A DNA stretch of 64,000 nucleotides from Sphingopyxis flava (GTDB taxonomy: Bacteria > Pseudomonadota > Alphaproteobacteria > Sphingomonadales > Sphingomonadaceae): contig NZ_FUYP01000004.1 of NCBI RefSeq assembly GCF_900168005.1, positions 62,001 through 126,000 of the forward strand, given 5' to 3'. Positions 27,514-36,034 of this stretch are shown one piece after another. Under the pieces are notes generated by a model. The model saw nothing but the letters and a program-made list of their open reading frames with translations, was not told the origin of the DNA and did no database searches. How positions within the stretch are numbered: position 1 is the first letter of the stretch; every line of letters starts with the position of its first letter. Position numbers and translations under genes: made by a program.

Positions 27514-28296
27514 TCAGCGCGGGCCCATGCGGATGCCCCCGTCAAGACGGACGTCCTCGCCGTTGAAATAGCCGTTCTCGATCATGCAGAGCGCAAGATT
27601 GGCGTATTCGGCCGGATTGCCGAGTCGCTTCGGGTTGAGAACCGATGCGCCCAGCGCGTCGCGAACATTCTGAGGCGCACCCGCGAGCAGCGGCGTGTCG
27701 AAGATGCCTGGCAGGATCGTGTTGACGCGAATATTCTCCGACGCGAGGTCGCGCGCGACCGGCAGCGTCATGCCGACAACGCCGCCCTTCGACGCCGAAT
27801 AGGCCGCCTGCCCGATCTGCCCGTCCTCGGCTGCGACGCTCGCAGTGTTGACGATCGCGCCGCGCTCGCCGTCTTCCATCGGGTCGAGCGTCAGCATACC
27901 CGCCGCCGACTTGGCGATGCAACGAAAGGTGCCGACGAGGTTGATCTGGATGATCCAGTTGAAGGCATCGAGCGGGAAATGCTTGATGCTGCCATCTTCC
28001 TTGGAGCGGCTCGCAGTCTTGATCGCGTTGCCGGTGCCAGCGCAATTGACGAGGATGCGTTCCTGCCCGATCGCGGCGCGCGCCTTTTCAAAGGCGGCAT
28101 CGACCGAGGCGTCGTCGGTGACGTTGCATTCGCAGAACACACCGCCGAGCTCTTCGGCAATCGCCTTGCCCTTTTCTTCCTGCAGGTCGAAGATCGCGAC
28201 CTTCACGCCCTTCGCCGCGAGCGCGCGGGCAGTAGCCGCGCCGAGGCCCGAAGCGCCTCCGGTAACGACGGCCGAAACGGTGGAGTCGAGTTTCAT
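27514..28296 (-). CDS. Short-chain dehydrogenase (3-hydroxyacyl-CoA dehydrogenase type 2-like)
   Basis: 260 residues from ATG 28296 (AAGGA eight bases upstream). SDR motifs: TGGASGLG for NAD binding, NCAG, catalytic Ser in IVNTASVAAEDGQIGQ, and YSASK with the Tyr and Lys. The extended loop after NCAGTGNAIKT and the IRVNTILPGIFDTPLLAG region match the 17-beta-HSD10/HADH2 group, which oxidises 3-hydroxyacyl-CoA with NAD+. It sits between thiolase and thioesterase genes, all on the minus strand. Confidence 0.9.
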   Translation of the reverse strand: MKLDSTVSAVVTGGASGLGAATARALAAKGVKVAIFDLQEEKGKAIAEELGGVFCECNVTDDASVDAAFEKARAAIGQERILVNCAGTGNAIKTASRSKEDGSIKHFPLDAFNWIIQINLVGTFRCIAKSAAGMLTLDPMEDGERGAIVNTASVAAEDGQIGQAAYSASKGGVVGMTLPVARDLASENIRVNTILPGIFDTPLLAGAPQNVRDALGASVLNPKRLGNPAEYANLALCMIENGYFNGEDVRLDGGIRMGPR

Positions 28297-28324
28297 CTGT
28301 TCAGTCCTTTCCTCAGCCCGCTCG

Positions 28325-28369
28325 ACCGGGGCCTGTCGAAGGCCCTTTTGGACTTCGACAGGCCCCGGT
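28325..28369. terminator. 17-bp perfect inverted repeat between thiolase and SDR genes
   Basis: ACCGGGGCCTGTCGAAG (28325-28341) and CTTCGACAGGCCCCGGT (28353-28369) pair perfectly around an 11-base loop. The core CTTCGACAGGC is of a kind I know from intergenic palindromes of sphingomonads, which act as terminators or scattered repeats. Its position suggests partial uncoupling of the thiolase and SDR genes. Confidence 0.7.
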
Positions 28370-28388
28370 GAACGGAAAAATCGATCGT

Positions 28389-29558
28389 TTACAGCCGCTC
28401 GATGATGGTGACGTTGGCTTGGCCGCCGCCTTCGCACATCGTTTGCAGCCCATATTTGCCGCCGCGCGCCTCAAGCGCATTGATCAGCGTCGCCATCAGC
28501 TTTGCGCCCGAGGCGCCGAGCGGGTGGCCGAGCGCAATCGCACCGCCGTGGACGTTGAGGCGCGCCGGGTCCGCGCCCAGATATTTGAGCCACGCAAGCG
28601 GCACCGGAGCGAAGGCTTCGTTGACCTCATAGGCATCGATATCTTCAATCTTGAGCCCGGCCTTCTTCAGCGCCCGCTCGGTCGCAAACAGCGGCTCCTC
28701 AAGCATGATCACAGGATCGCCAGCGGTGACCGAGACGTGATGGATGCGTGCCCGCGGAGTCAATCCGTGATCCTTCAATGCCTGTTCGGAGCAGACGAGT
28801 ACCGCCGAGGCACCATCGCAGATCTGGCTCGACGTCGCGGCGGTGATCGTGCCGCCTTCCTGAAGCAGCTTTACACCCGCGATGCTTTCCAGTGTCGCAT
28901 CAAAGCGGATGCCCTCGTCCACCTTGTGCCATTCCTTCCCGTCGGCCGTTTCGATCTCGACCGGCACGATCTCGCGGTCGAACGAGCCTGCCTCGGTCGC
29001 CGCTTTCGCGCGGCGGTGGCTTTCGAGCGCGAAGGCGTCGAGGTCATCCTTGGTGAAGCCATGCTTCTTGACGATCATCTCGGCGCCCATGAACTGGCTG
29101 AACATGATGCCGGGATATTTTTCTTCGAGCCGCGGGGACTTATAATTTCCGAGCCCTTCCTTCATGAACAGCGTCGCGACGCTGCCCATCGGGACCCGCG
29201 TCATGCTCTCGATTCCGCTCGCGAGCACGATGTCTTGCGTACCCGACATAACGCCCTGCGCGGCGAATTGAACCGCCTGCTGCGAGGAGCCGCACTGGCG
29301 GTCGATGGTGACGGCGGGAATCGAGTCGGGCAGCCTCGAGGCGAGCACCGCATTGCGGCCAAGATCCATCGTCTGCTGGCCACCTTGGCTGACGCAGCCG
29401 GTGACGACATCGTCGATCTTCGATGTATCGAAATCATTGCGCTCAGCAATTGCGTCGAACACTGCAGCGCCGAGGTCGACGGGGTGGACGCCGGCAAGCC
29501 GGCCGCCGCGGCGGCCGCCGGCGGTGCGGACGGCATCGACGATATAGGCTGTAGCCAT
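28389..29558 (-). CDS. Acetyl-CoA C-acyltransferase (thiolase)
   Basis: 389 residues. Active-site Cys in TIDRQCGSSQQAVQFAAQGV, His in NVHGGAIALGHPLGASGAKL, and the second Cys in YGLQTMCEGGGQANVTI. Cleaves 3-ketoacyl-CoA to acetyl-CoA and a shortened acyl-CoA (or the reverse). Together with the neighbouring acyl-CoA dehydrogenase, SDR and thioesterase it makes a beta-oxidation-type set that lacks only an enoyl-CoA hydratase. Confidence 0.95.
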   Translation of the reverse strand: MATAYIVDAVRTAGGRRGGRLAGVHPVDLGAAVFDAIAERNDFDTSKIDDVVTGCVSQGGQQTMDLGRNAVLASRLPDSIPAVTIDRQCGSSQQAVQFAAQGVMSGTQDIVLASGIESMTRVPMGSVATLFMKEGLGNYKSPRLEEKYPGIMFSQFMGAEMIVKKHGFTKDDLDAFALESHRRAKAATEAGSFDREIVPVEIETADGKEWHKVDEGIRFDATLESIAGVKLLQEGGTITAATSSQICDGASAVLVCSEQALKDHGLTPRARIHHVSVTAGDPVIMLEEPLFATERALKKAGLKIEDIDAYEVNEAFAPVPLAWLKYLGADPARLNVHGGAIALGHPLGASGAKLMATLINALEARGGKYGLQTMCEGGGQANVTIIERL

Positions 29559-29653
29559 TGGGAGTTCCTTTCGCTTTCTATTCGCGACCCCGGCGAATGC
29601 CCGGATCGCTTGATGGGTTCGATGGTGGTCCCCGCTTTCGCTGGGGGGATGTC

Positions 29654-30808
29654 TCAGAGCTTACGCCCGATCAGTTCCTTCATGATCTCGTTCGTGCCGC
29701 CAAAGATGCGCGTCACGCGCGCGGCGCGCCAAGCGCGGGCGATCGGATACTCGTTCATATATCCCGAGCCGCCAAAGAGCTGGAGACATTTGTCCATTAC
29801 TTCCCACTGAAGGTCGGTATGCCACAGCTTCGCCGCGGCGCCCTCTTCAGGGGTGAGCTCCTTCTTCATATGACGCGCGAGCGCCCAGTCGAGGTGCGCC
29901 CAGCCAACCTGCAGCTTTGCCTTGAGGTCCGCGAGAACGAAGCGGCTGTTCTGGAAATCGAGGATTGGCTTGCCGAAGGCCTTACGCTCACGCGTATACT
30001 CAACCGTGTCGTCGAACGCGCGCTGCGCCGAGGCCTGGGCCGAAACCGCAATCGAGAGGCGTTCCTGCGGCAACTCGCTCATCAGATAGATAAAGCCCTG
30101 CCCCTCCTCGCCAAGGCAGTTGGTGATCGGCACGCGAACGTCATTAAAAAACAGCTCCGAGGTATCCGCCTCGTCCTGCCCGATCTTGTCGAGATTACGG
30201 CCGCGCTCGAAACCTTCGCGGTCGGCTTCAACCAGCACGATCGACACACCCTTCCACGCGGGCTGGATTTCGGTGTCGGTCTTCACGCAGACGAGGATGA
30301 GGTCGGCATTCTGACCGTTGGTGATGAAGGTCTTCGACCCGTTGATGACATAATGATTGCCATCCTTCTTCGCGGTTGTGCGCATTCCCTGAAGGTCGCT
30401 GCCGGTACCAGGTTCGGTCATCGCAATGGCGGTAATCACCTCGCCCGACACCATCTTCGGCAGCCAGTGCTTCTTCTGCTCTTCGCTGCCATATTTGACA
30501 ATATAACTGGTGACGATGTCCGACTGCAGCGAAAAGCCCGTTGTCGCGCGGCCATAATAGGCGCTCTCTTCGTCGACGATCGCATTATATCCGAAGTCGA
30601 GGCCCAGCCCGCCATATTCCTCGGGAACCGTGGGGCAGAGCATGCCGATCTCGCCAGCCTTGGGCCAGAGCGACTTCGGAACGATGCCCTCCTCTGCCCA
30701 TTGCGCGGCGTTCGGTGCGACTTCCTTTTCGAGGAACTGGCGGACCGTCGCGCGGAACGCCTCATGATCCTCATTATAGGCGGTGCGCGAGAGCTTATCG
30801 AGCGACAT
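29654..30808 (-). CDS. Acyl-CoA dehydrogenase
   Basis: 384 residues from ATG 30808 (AAAGGAAG upstream). The three ACAD regions are clear: helical N-terminus, beta domain with ITAIAMTEPGTGSDLQGMRT (FAD/substrate signature), and C-terminal helices with QLFGGSGYMNEYPIARAWRA and IFGGTNEIMKELIGRKL. The last region holds the usual catalytic Glu zone. It introduces the alpha-beta double bond of acyl-CoA, passing electrons to ETF. First gene of the minus-strand cluster; an ACGT-type operator lies 78 bases upstream. Confidence 0.95.
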   Translation of the reverse strand: MSLDKLSRTAYNEDHEAFRATVRQFLEKEVAPNAAQWAEEGIVPKSLWPKAGEIGMLCPTVPEEYGGLGLDFGYNAIVDEESAYYGRATTGFSLQSDIVTSYIVKYGSEEQKKHWLPKMVSGEVITAIAMTEPGTGSDLQGMRTTAKKDGNHYVINGSKTFITNGQNADLILVCVKTDTEIQPAWKGVSIVLVEADREGFERGRNLDKIGQDEADTSELFFNDVRVPITNCLGEEGQGFIYLMSELPQERLSIAVSAQASAQRAFDDTVEYTRERKAFGKPILDFQNSRFVLADLKAKLQVGWAHLDWALARHMKKELTPEEGAAAKLWHTDLQWEVMDKCLQLFGGSGYMNEYPIARAWRAARVTRIFGGTNEIMKELIGRKL

Positions 30809-30880
30809 TGTCTTCCTTTCCTTGAGGCGGCCGCACGTACGCGGAGAGTCGGCCGCTAGGTTCTCGCCGGCCAAGAGACC

Positions 30881-30919
30881 TTACGTTTACGTGCACGTCA
30901 AGTAGAAATGACGTTACGG
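30881..30919. promoter_or_regulatory. ACGT-type operator (LiuR/MerR-like) before the acyl-CoA dehydrogenase
   Basis: A 16-bp palindrome TTTACGTGCACGTCAA (30886-30901) with one mismatched pair sits between the acyl-CoA dehydrogenase and the SMP-30 gene. It is flanked by further ACGT half-elements at 30883 and 30911. MerR-family LiuR regulators of branched-chain amino acid and fatty acid breakdown recognise palindromes with paired ACGT cores of this kind. The assignment to LiuR is inference; no such regulator gene lies in the window. Confidence 0.55.
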
Positions 30920-31016
30920 CAGGAAACTTGCCCGGGGCCTGCGCACCGTGCCGAATAGGAATGCGGCCGAGCCTGCGCACTGGGCAGCAGCAGTCGCATG
31001 CGCTAGCGTTCCGCCC

Positions 31017-31886
31017 ATGGTCGATCTTCTTCTCGACGCCGGGGCCCTGCTCGGCGAATCGCCGCGCTGGAGCGTGCAGGAACAGCGCCTCTATTGGGTC
31101 GATATCGAGGGCCGCAATATCCATCGCACCGATCCTGCAACGGGCCGTGACGAGGTGATGGGGCTTGACGTTCAGGTCGGCTGCATCGCGCCGCGCGCTG
31201 GTGGCGGGCTTGTGGCCGCCCTCGAGGATGGCTGCGCCCTCATTGACAGCTGGGGAGCCGTGCCGCGCCCCTTCGGCCCCGCCGCTCTCGCTGCCATGCC
31301 CGAGCAGCGTTTCAACGACGGCTGCGTCGACGCTATGGGTCGTCTTTGGGTTGGCAGCCTGACGCGCGACAAGGCGAACCCGCAAGCCGCGCTCTACCGT
31401 CTCGACCCCGCGGGATCGCTAACCGAGATCTTCGGCGGCCTGACGACGAGCAACGGCGCGGCATTCAGCCCTGACGGGCGAATCTTCTATCATGCCGACA
31501 CGCCGACGCACGCGGTGCGCGCCTATGACGTCGACGCGGCTGCCGGCACGCTGGGAAAGGGACGCATTTTCCATCAGTTCGAGATGGGGAACGGCCGGCC
31601 TGACGGCGCCGCGGTCGATGCTGAGGGTTGCTATTGGTCGGCGCTATGGGAGGGCTGGCGCATCGTGCGTCTGTCGCCAGCGGGCGAGCTGCTCCAGACG
31701 GTCGAGCTTCCCGTGCAGCGCCCGACGATGATCGCATTCGGCGGCGAAGACTTCAAGACAGCCTTCGTCACCAGCGCCGGCAAGAATCTGAGCGAGGAGG
31801 AGCGGGCGGCGCAGCCGCATGCGGGGGGCGTCTTCACCTTCCGCGTCGATGTGCCCGGCCTTGCGCAACCTGCGTTCGGCGCCTGA
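31017..31886 (+). CDS. SMP-30/gluconolactonase/LRE family beta-propeller hydrolase
   Basis: 289 residues from ATG 31017. Metal-site and family residues are in place: Glu in LLGESPRWSV, RFNDGCVDAMGRLWVGS, Asn in GLTTSNGAAFSPDGRIFYHA, and Asp in GNGRPDGAAVDAEGCYWSAL. Family members are cytoplasmic, metal-dependent sugar lactonases. The substrate is not evident; no sugar catabolic genes are adjacent. Divergent from the acyl-CoA dehydrogenase operon. Confidence 0.92.
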   Translation: MVDLLLDAGALLGESPRWSVQEQRLYWVDIEGRNIHRTDPATGRDEVMGLDVQVGCIAPRAGGGLVAALEDGCALIDSWGAVPRPFGPAALAAMPEQRFNDGCVDAMGRLWVGSLTRDKANPQAALYRLDPAGSLTEIFGGLTTSNGAAFSPDGRIFYHADTPTHAVRAYDVDAAAGTLGKGRIFHQFEMGNGRPDGAAVDAEGCYWSALWEGWRIVRLSPAGELLQTVELPVQRPTMIAFGGEDFKTAFVTSAGKNLSEEERAAQPHAGGVFTFRVDVPGLAQPAFGA

Positions 31887-32009
31887 TACGCCTCGCGATT
31901 CGACGCAATCGCCCGGCGCTTCCCTCCAGCTTGCGCGGCCCCGTCCTATCCGGCTAGGACGGGCGAATCCGGTTTCGGCCGATACTTGTTTCCCCGGGGA
32001 GAGTCCTAC

Positions 32010-34208
32010 ATGCCGCACACCGCGCCTTTTCGCCGCAGCCTGTCGATGCTGCTTGCATCCACCGTCCTTCTTGCAGGTTATAACGCCATGGACATCCCAG
32101 ACGCATCTGCCACCGAAGCCGCGGCCACGGCGGCCGCCAACGCGCCCGCGAGCGACAATCCGCTCCTCGCCAAATGGACTGGTCCTTTCGAGGGCGTGCC
32201 CCCGTGGGACAAGATGGACCCCGAACTGTTCCCCGATGCCTTCGAAAAGGCGATGGCCGAAATCAAAGCCGAGGTGCAGGAGGTCATCGACAATCCCGAA
32301 GAGGCAACCTTCGACAATACGTTTGTCCCGATGATGCTCGCGGGCGACACGATCGACCGGCTTTATGCGCTGTGGGGCGTGCAGACCTCGAATGTCTCGT
32401 CGCCGCGGGTCGAAGAACTCGACGCCGAATGGAGCCCAAAGCTGTCGAGCTTCTTCACCGAGCTGTTCCTCGATCCGGGACTCTTCGCGCGCTACAAGGC
32501 GGTCTACGACAAGCGCCACAACAGCGGTCTCGACGCTCAACAGATCCGCATCGTCGAGCGCAGCTATGACGAGATGGTGCGCGACGGCGCCAATCTCTCG
32601 GCCGCCGACAAGGCGAAGCTGGTTGCGATGAATTCGAAGCTCGAAGGACTATTCTCGGCCTTCTCGTCGAAACTCCTGGCCGATGAAAAACTCTATACCT
32701 TCGTCAGCGACGAGGCCGAACTCGCCGGGCTCGAACCCGCTTTCGTCGCCTCGCTCGCCGATGCCGCCGCTGCGCAGGGCAAGCCCGGTCAGTGGGCGAT
32801 CAAGAACACGCGCTCGTCGGCGCAGCCAGTGCTCCAGAACGCAACAAACCGCGCGCTTCGCGAAAAGGTCTGGCGCGCCTTCGTGAACCGCGGCGACAAT
32901 GGCGACGCCAATGACACGAATGCGACGATCGCCGAGATACTGAAGCTTCGTCAGGAACGCGCCGAATTGCTCGGCTTCAAGACTCACGCCGACTATCGCA
33001 TGGCCGACACGATGGCCAAGACTCCGGCGAAAGCGATGGACCTGATGATGAAGGTCTGGCCAGCCGCGGTCGCGCGCGTGCATGAGGAGGTCGCCGACAT
33101 GCAGGCGATCGCCGATGCCGAGGCGAAGGCGGGCCAGGGATCCAAGATCACCATCGAGCCCTGGGACTATCGCTTTTATGCCGAAAAGGTCCGCAAGGCA
33201 AAATACGACCTCGATGAAAGCGAAGTGAAGCCCTACCTCCAGCTCGACAAGCTCGTCGACGCCATGTTCTGGTCGGCGGGCCAGCTCTATGACCTCGGGT
33301 TCAAGGAAAATACCGGCACTGTCCCTGTCTTCGACCCCAAGGTGCGGACGTTTGAGGTTTTCAACCTCAAGACGGGCGAGAATGTCGGCCTTCTCTATCT
33401 CGACAATTTCGCGCGCGACGGGAAGCGCTCGGGCGCGTGGATGACCACCTATCGCAGCCAGCAGACGCTCGGCGGCGAACGCAATGTTCTTGCCTCGAAC
33501 AACAATAATTTCACCGAAGGTGCAAAGGGCGTGCCGACGCTTGTCAGCCTCGACGATGCCGCGACCCTGTTCCACGAATTTGGCCACGGCATCCATTATC
33601 TCCTCCAAAAGGTGACATATCCGTGGCTCGCCGGCGTACCGCGTGATTTTGTCGAATATCCAAGCCAAGTGAACGAAAACTGGCTGTTGACCCCCGAAAT
33701 ATTGTCGAAATTCGCGACCCACTATCAAACTGGCGAGCCGATGCCGCAGGCGCTGGTCGACAAGATTCTCGCGAGCCAGAAATTCAACCAAGGATTCGAA
33801 ACTGTCGAATATCTCGCAAGCGCGATCGTCGACATGAAGCTGCACGACCGCACGGCGCCAGTCACCGACATCGACGCCTTCGAACGTGATACACTCGCCG
33901 AAATCGGCATGCCGAAAGAAATCGTCATGCGGCACCGCTTGCCGCACTTTGGCCATCTCTTTTCGAGCGACGCCTATTCGGCGGGCTATTACAGCTACCT
34001 CTGGTCGGAAACAATGGATGCCGACACCTGGGCCGCCTTCACAGAAGCGGGCGGGCCCTGGGACCGCAGGGTCGCGGACCGCTTTCGCACGATCCTCTTG
34101 ATGACAGGCAACGAAACCGACCGCGCCGAAGCTTATCGAACCTTCCGCGGCCGCGACCCTGACGTAAGGGCCCTCTTGATCCGCCGCGGCTTTCCCACTG
34201 GAAACTAA
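32010..34208 (+). CDS. M3 family metallopeptidase (Dcp-like peptidyl-dipeptidase), secreted
   Basis: 732 residues from ATG 32010 (GGGGAGAG seven bases upstream). The zinc site LFHEFGHGIHYLL supplies the two His and the catalytic Glu; a downstream Glu in FVEYPSQVNENWL completes it. The N-terminus is a signal peptide whose end reads STVLLAGYNAMD: the position where relatives of the family carry a lipobox Cys (LLAGC) is a Tyr here, so the protein should be released to the periplasm rather than lipidated. It would remove dipeptides from C-termini of peptides. It stands alone. Confidence 0.93.
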   Translation: MPHTAPFRRSLSMLLASTVLLAGYNAMDIPDASATEAAATAAANAPASDNPLLAKWTGPFEGVPPWDKMDPELFPDAFEKAMAEIKAEVQEVIDNPEEATFDNTFVPMMLAGDTIDRLYALWGVQTSNVSSPRVEELDAEWSPKLSSFFTELFLDPGLFARYKAVYDKRHNSGLDAQQIRIVERSYDEMVRDGANLSAADKAKLVAMNSKLEGLFSAFSSKLLADEKLYTFVSDEAELAGLEPAFVASLADAAAAQGKPGQWAIKNTRSSAQPVLQNATNRALREKVWRAFVNRGDNGDANDTNATIAEILKLRQERAELLGFKTHADYRMADTMAKTPAKAMDLMMKVWPAAVARVHEEVADMQAIADAEAKAGQGSKITIEPWDYRFYAEKVRKAKYDLDESEVKPYLQLDKLVDAMFWSAGQLYDLGFKENTGTVPVFDPKVRTFEVFNLKTGENVGLLYLDNFARDGKRSGAWMTTYRSQQTLGGERNVLASNNNNFTEGAKGVPTLVSLDDAATLFHEFGHGIHYLLQKVTYPWLAGVPRDFVEYPSQVNENWLLTPEILSKFATHYQTGEPMPQALVDKILASQKFNQGFETVEYLASAIVDMKLHDRTAPVTDIDAFERDTLAEIGMPKEIVMRHRLPHFGHLFSSDAYSAGYYSYLWSETMDADTWAAFTEAGGPWDRRVADRFRTILLMTGNETDRAEAYRTFRGRDPDVRALLIRRGFPTGN

Positions 34209-34481
34209 AGGATATGCTGGACCCCTCATGCTGATGCTCGCGCCGCGTTGACGGCGGCTGCGACGCCGCGCCGGCGGCTATGGACCCGCCAAATGCGGCG
34301 CGCACGAGAAACATCCGCTTTCTCCTCGCGACCGCGCGCGATGAACCGGTCTTGTCCGGACGCCGCGGCTCGCCAGCGCGGATTTCAGCCGATCGAGGCA
34401 GAATGCCGGTCTCGAAATCGATCGCGTGGGGACTGGGCTTTGCGATTTCCCCCGCGCAATTTCGCTTGACCGCCGGCAATT
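34209..34481. other. 273-bp spacer before the SPFH operon
   Basis: No convincing gene on either strand. A frame from 34280 would run through the downstream palindrome and is not believable. TTGACC at 34466-34471 could be a -35 element, with the -10 lying in the AT-rich palindrome. Confidence 0.5.
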
Positions 34482-34513
34482 CCGATATAAAGATGATATC
34501 ATATTTATATCGG
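34482..34513. promoter_or_regulatory. 32-bp near-perfect palindrome before the SPFH operon
   Basis: Outer arms CCGATATAAA (34482-34491) and TTTATATCGG (34504-34513) enclose a second palindrome ATGATATCAT (34493-34502); the only broken pair is G34492 against A34503. It is by far the most AT-rich element nearby, overlaps the likely -10 region, and its right arm reaches the first bases of the ribosome site GGAGGG. It should be the operator of the operon. The ribbon-helix-helix protein encoded two genes on is a natural candidate ligand (inference). Confidence 0.7.
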
Positions 34514-34521
34514 AGGGCGTC

Positions 34522-35427
34522 ATGAATGTTTCGATTGCAACAGCCGCGCTGAACCAGACGCGCGAAGTGCGCGCGGCAACCGCGAGCGGCTATCTCATGC
34601 TGTTCATCTGGATCATGCTGCTGGCGCTCGCGCTGTGGGCCGGGATCAGCAACGGCACTGCCGAGGTCCAGGTCGGGTGGAAATGGGCGGTCGTCGTTCT
34701 CTCCGCCATCATTGGCTCGCTAATCCTCTGCGGCTTCTATCTCATCAACCCGAATGAGGCAGCAGCGATCCAGCTCTTCGGGAGCTACAAGGGTACCGAC
34801 CGGGAGACCGGGCTGCGCTGGGTGCTGCCGTGGCTCAGCCGCAAGAAGATCACGGTGCGTGCGAACAACATCATCTCCGACAAGATCAAGGTCAATGATC
34901 TGCGCGGCAACCCCGTCGAGATGGCCGCCCAGGTCGTGTGGCGCGTCACCGACACCGCCCAGGCGCTGTTCGACGTCGACGATTACAAGGAGTTCGTTCT
35001 CGCGCAGATCGAGGCAGCGGTGCGGTCGATCGGCTCGCGCTATCCCTATGACGATATCGAGCATCAGGAAGTCACGCTGCGCGGCAACCACGACGAGGTC
35101 GGCGAGGAATTGCGCAAGGCGCTGATCGAGCGGCTCGCGGTCGCAGGGATTACCGTCGACGAATGCGGCCTCACCCACCTCGCCTACGCGCAGGAGATCG
35201 CCGGCGCGATGCTCCGCCGCCAGCAGGCCGAAGCCGTGATCGCAGCGCGCAAGAAGCTTGTCGAGGGCGCGGTGACGATGGTCGAAATGGCCCTTCAGCA
35301 TCTCTCCGAAAAGGATGTCGTACATCTCGACGACGAGCGCAAGGCGGCAATGGTGTCGAACCTGATGGTCGTGCTGTGCGGCGAGCGCGACACCCAGCCG
35401 GTGGTAAACACGGGCTCGCTCTATTGA
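34522..35427 (+). CDS. SPFH/Band 7 domain membrane protein
   Basis: 301 residues from ATG 34522 (GGAGGG upstream). Two membrane helices at the N-terminus ([20 protein letters not shown] and [20 protein letters not shown]) precede the SPFH domain: [20 protein letters not shown], then [20 protein letters not shown] and [20 protein letters not shown]. The C-terminal coiled region has [21 protein letters not shown]-like composition. SPFH proteins assemble into rings or cages that organise membrane microdomains and often control membrane proteases. The usual NfeD or FtsH partner is absent; instead a ribbon-helix-helix protein and a small membrane protein follow. Confidence 0.9.
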   Translation: MNVSIATAALNQTREVRAATASGYLMLFIWIMLLALALWAGISNGTAEVQVGWKWAVVVLSAIIGSLILCGFYLINPNEAAAIQLFGSYKGTDRETGLRWVLPWLSRKKITVRANNIISDKIKVNDLRGNPVEMAAQVVWRVTDTAQALFDVDDYKEFVLAQIEAAVRSIGSRYPYDDIEHQEVTLRGNHDEVGEELRKALIERLAVAGITVDECGLTHLAYAQEIAGAMLRRQQAEAVIAARKKLVEGAVTMVEMALQHLSEKDVVHLDDERKAAMVSNLMVVLCGERDTQPVVNTGSLY

Positions 35428-35446
35428 GCGCCCGCGAGGCCGAATC

Positions 35447-35647
35447 ATGCCCGCGTCCAAGAAAGCTTTTGCCCTACGCCTCGATCCCGCGCTCTATGCG
35501 GCGATCGAGCGCGCCGCGGCGGCTGATCTGCGCAGCGCCAACGCCGAGATCGAAGTGCTGCTGCGCGAGGCGTTGGCACGGCGCGGCGTCACGGTAAAGC
35601 CACCCCAGCCACCGAGACGCGGACGCCCACCCAGGGAGAATGACTGA
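35447..35647 (+). CDS. Arc-like ribbon-helix-helix DNA-binding protein
   Basis: 66 residues. A beta strand (AFALRLDPALY) followed by two helices (AAIERAAAADLRSANAEIEV, LLREALARRG) gives the Arc/MetJ fold, with alternating residues on the strand for major-groove contacts. A basic proline-rich tail (KPPQPPRRGRPPREND) follows. Such dimers are often autorepressors. Nineteen bases after the SPFH gene; its stop overlaps the next start (TGATG). Probably binds the palindrome at 34482 (inference). Confidence 0.85.
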   Translation: MPASKKAFALRLDPALYAAIERAAAADLRSANAEIEVLLREALARRGVTVKPPQPPRRGRPPREND

Positions 35648-35937
35648 TGCTCCACCTCTTCCTCGACGATCGCCCCTGGTTCCGCCCCAAGACCCACGGC
35701 TATGGCGCCGGCCTGCCGATCGCGTGGCAGGGCTGGGTCATGCTTGCCATGCATGTTGCGCTGATCGCGGGCCTCGCGATGCTGCTCAATCAAGAACCCG
35801 TCGTGATGACGCTGCTCCTCATCATCGCGGCGTTCGCGCCCTTACCGCTCTACCACGCCCGGACCAAAGGCGGCTGGCGCTGGCGCTGGGGCGAGCGGGC
35901 TGCGGACATGCGGCGGCGAAAGGGGCGCCGGAAATAG
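35647..35937 (+). CDS. Small hypothetical membrane protein of the SPFH operon
   Basis: 96 residues. Two membrane helices (GWVMLAMHVALIAGLAMLL and PVVMTLLLIIAAFAPLPLYH) and a very basic C-terminus (KGGWRWRWGERAADMRRRKG). I know no function. Translation is coupled to the ribbon-helix-helix gene by a one-base overlap, so it is a genuine member of the operon. Confidence 0.8.
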   Translation: MLHLFLDDRPWFRPKTHGYGAGLPIAWQGWVMLAMHVALIAGLAMLLNQEPVVMTLLLIIAAFAPLPLYHARTKGGWRWRWGERAADMRRRKGRRK

Positions 35938-36034
35938 CCGCGCGCCGTCAGCCGACCGAATATTCGGGATAGCCGGCGCACCCGCGCTGACGACACCTTG
36001 CCCACCCCTCAGTTGATGGTTAAGGCCGGTCTCC

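Noticed and set aside
28368-29810. Long plus-strand open frame opposite the thiolase gene
   Set aside because: It is the antisense of a well-recognised thiolase; composition is Arg/His-rich and no family matches.
34482-34513. Same regulator for the SPFH palindrome and the metK palindrome
   Set aside because: They share ATAAAG-like arms, but the arm spacing and length differ (32 bp nested against 20 bp), so AT-rich similarity alone is not enough.
34280-34525. 81-codon plus-strand gene before the SPFH gene
   Set aside because: It would run through the palindrome and the SPFH ribosome site and has no conserved features.
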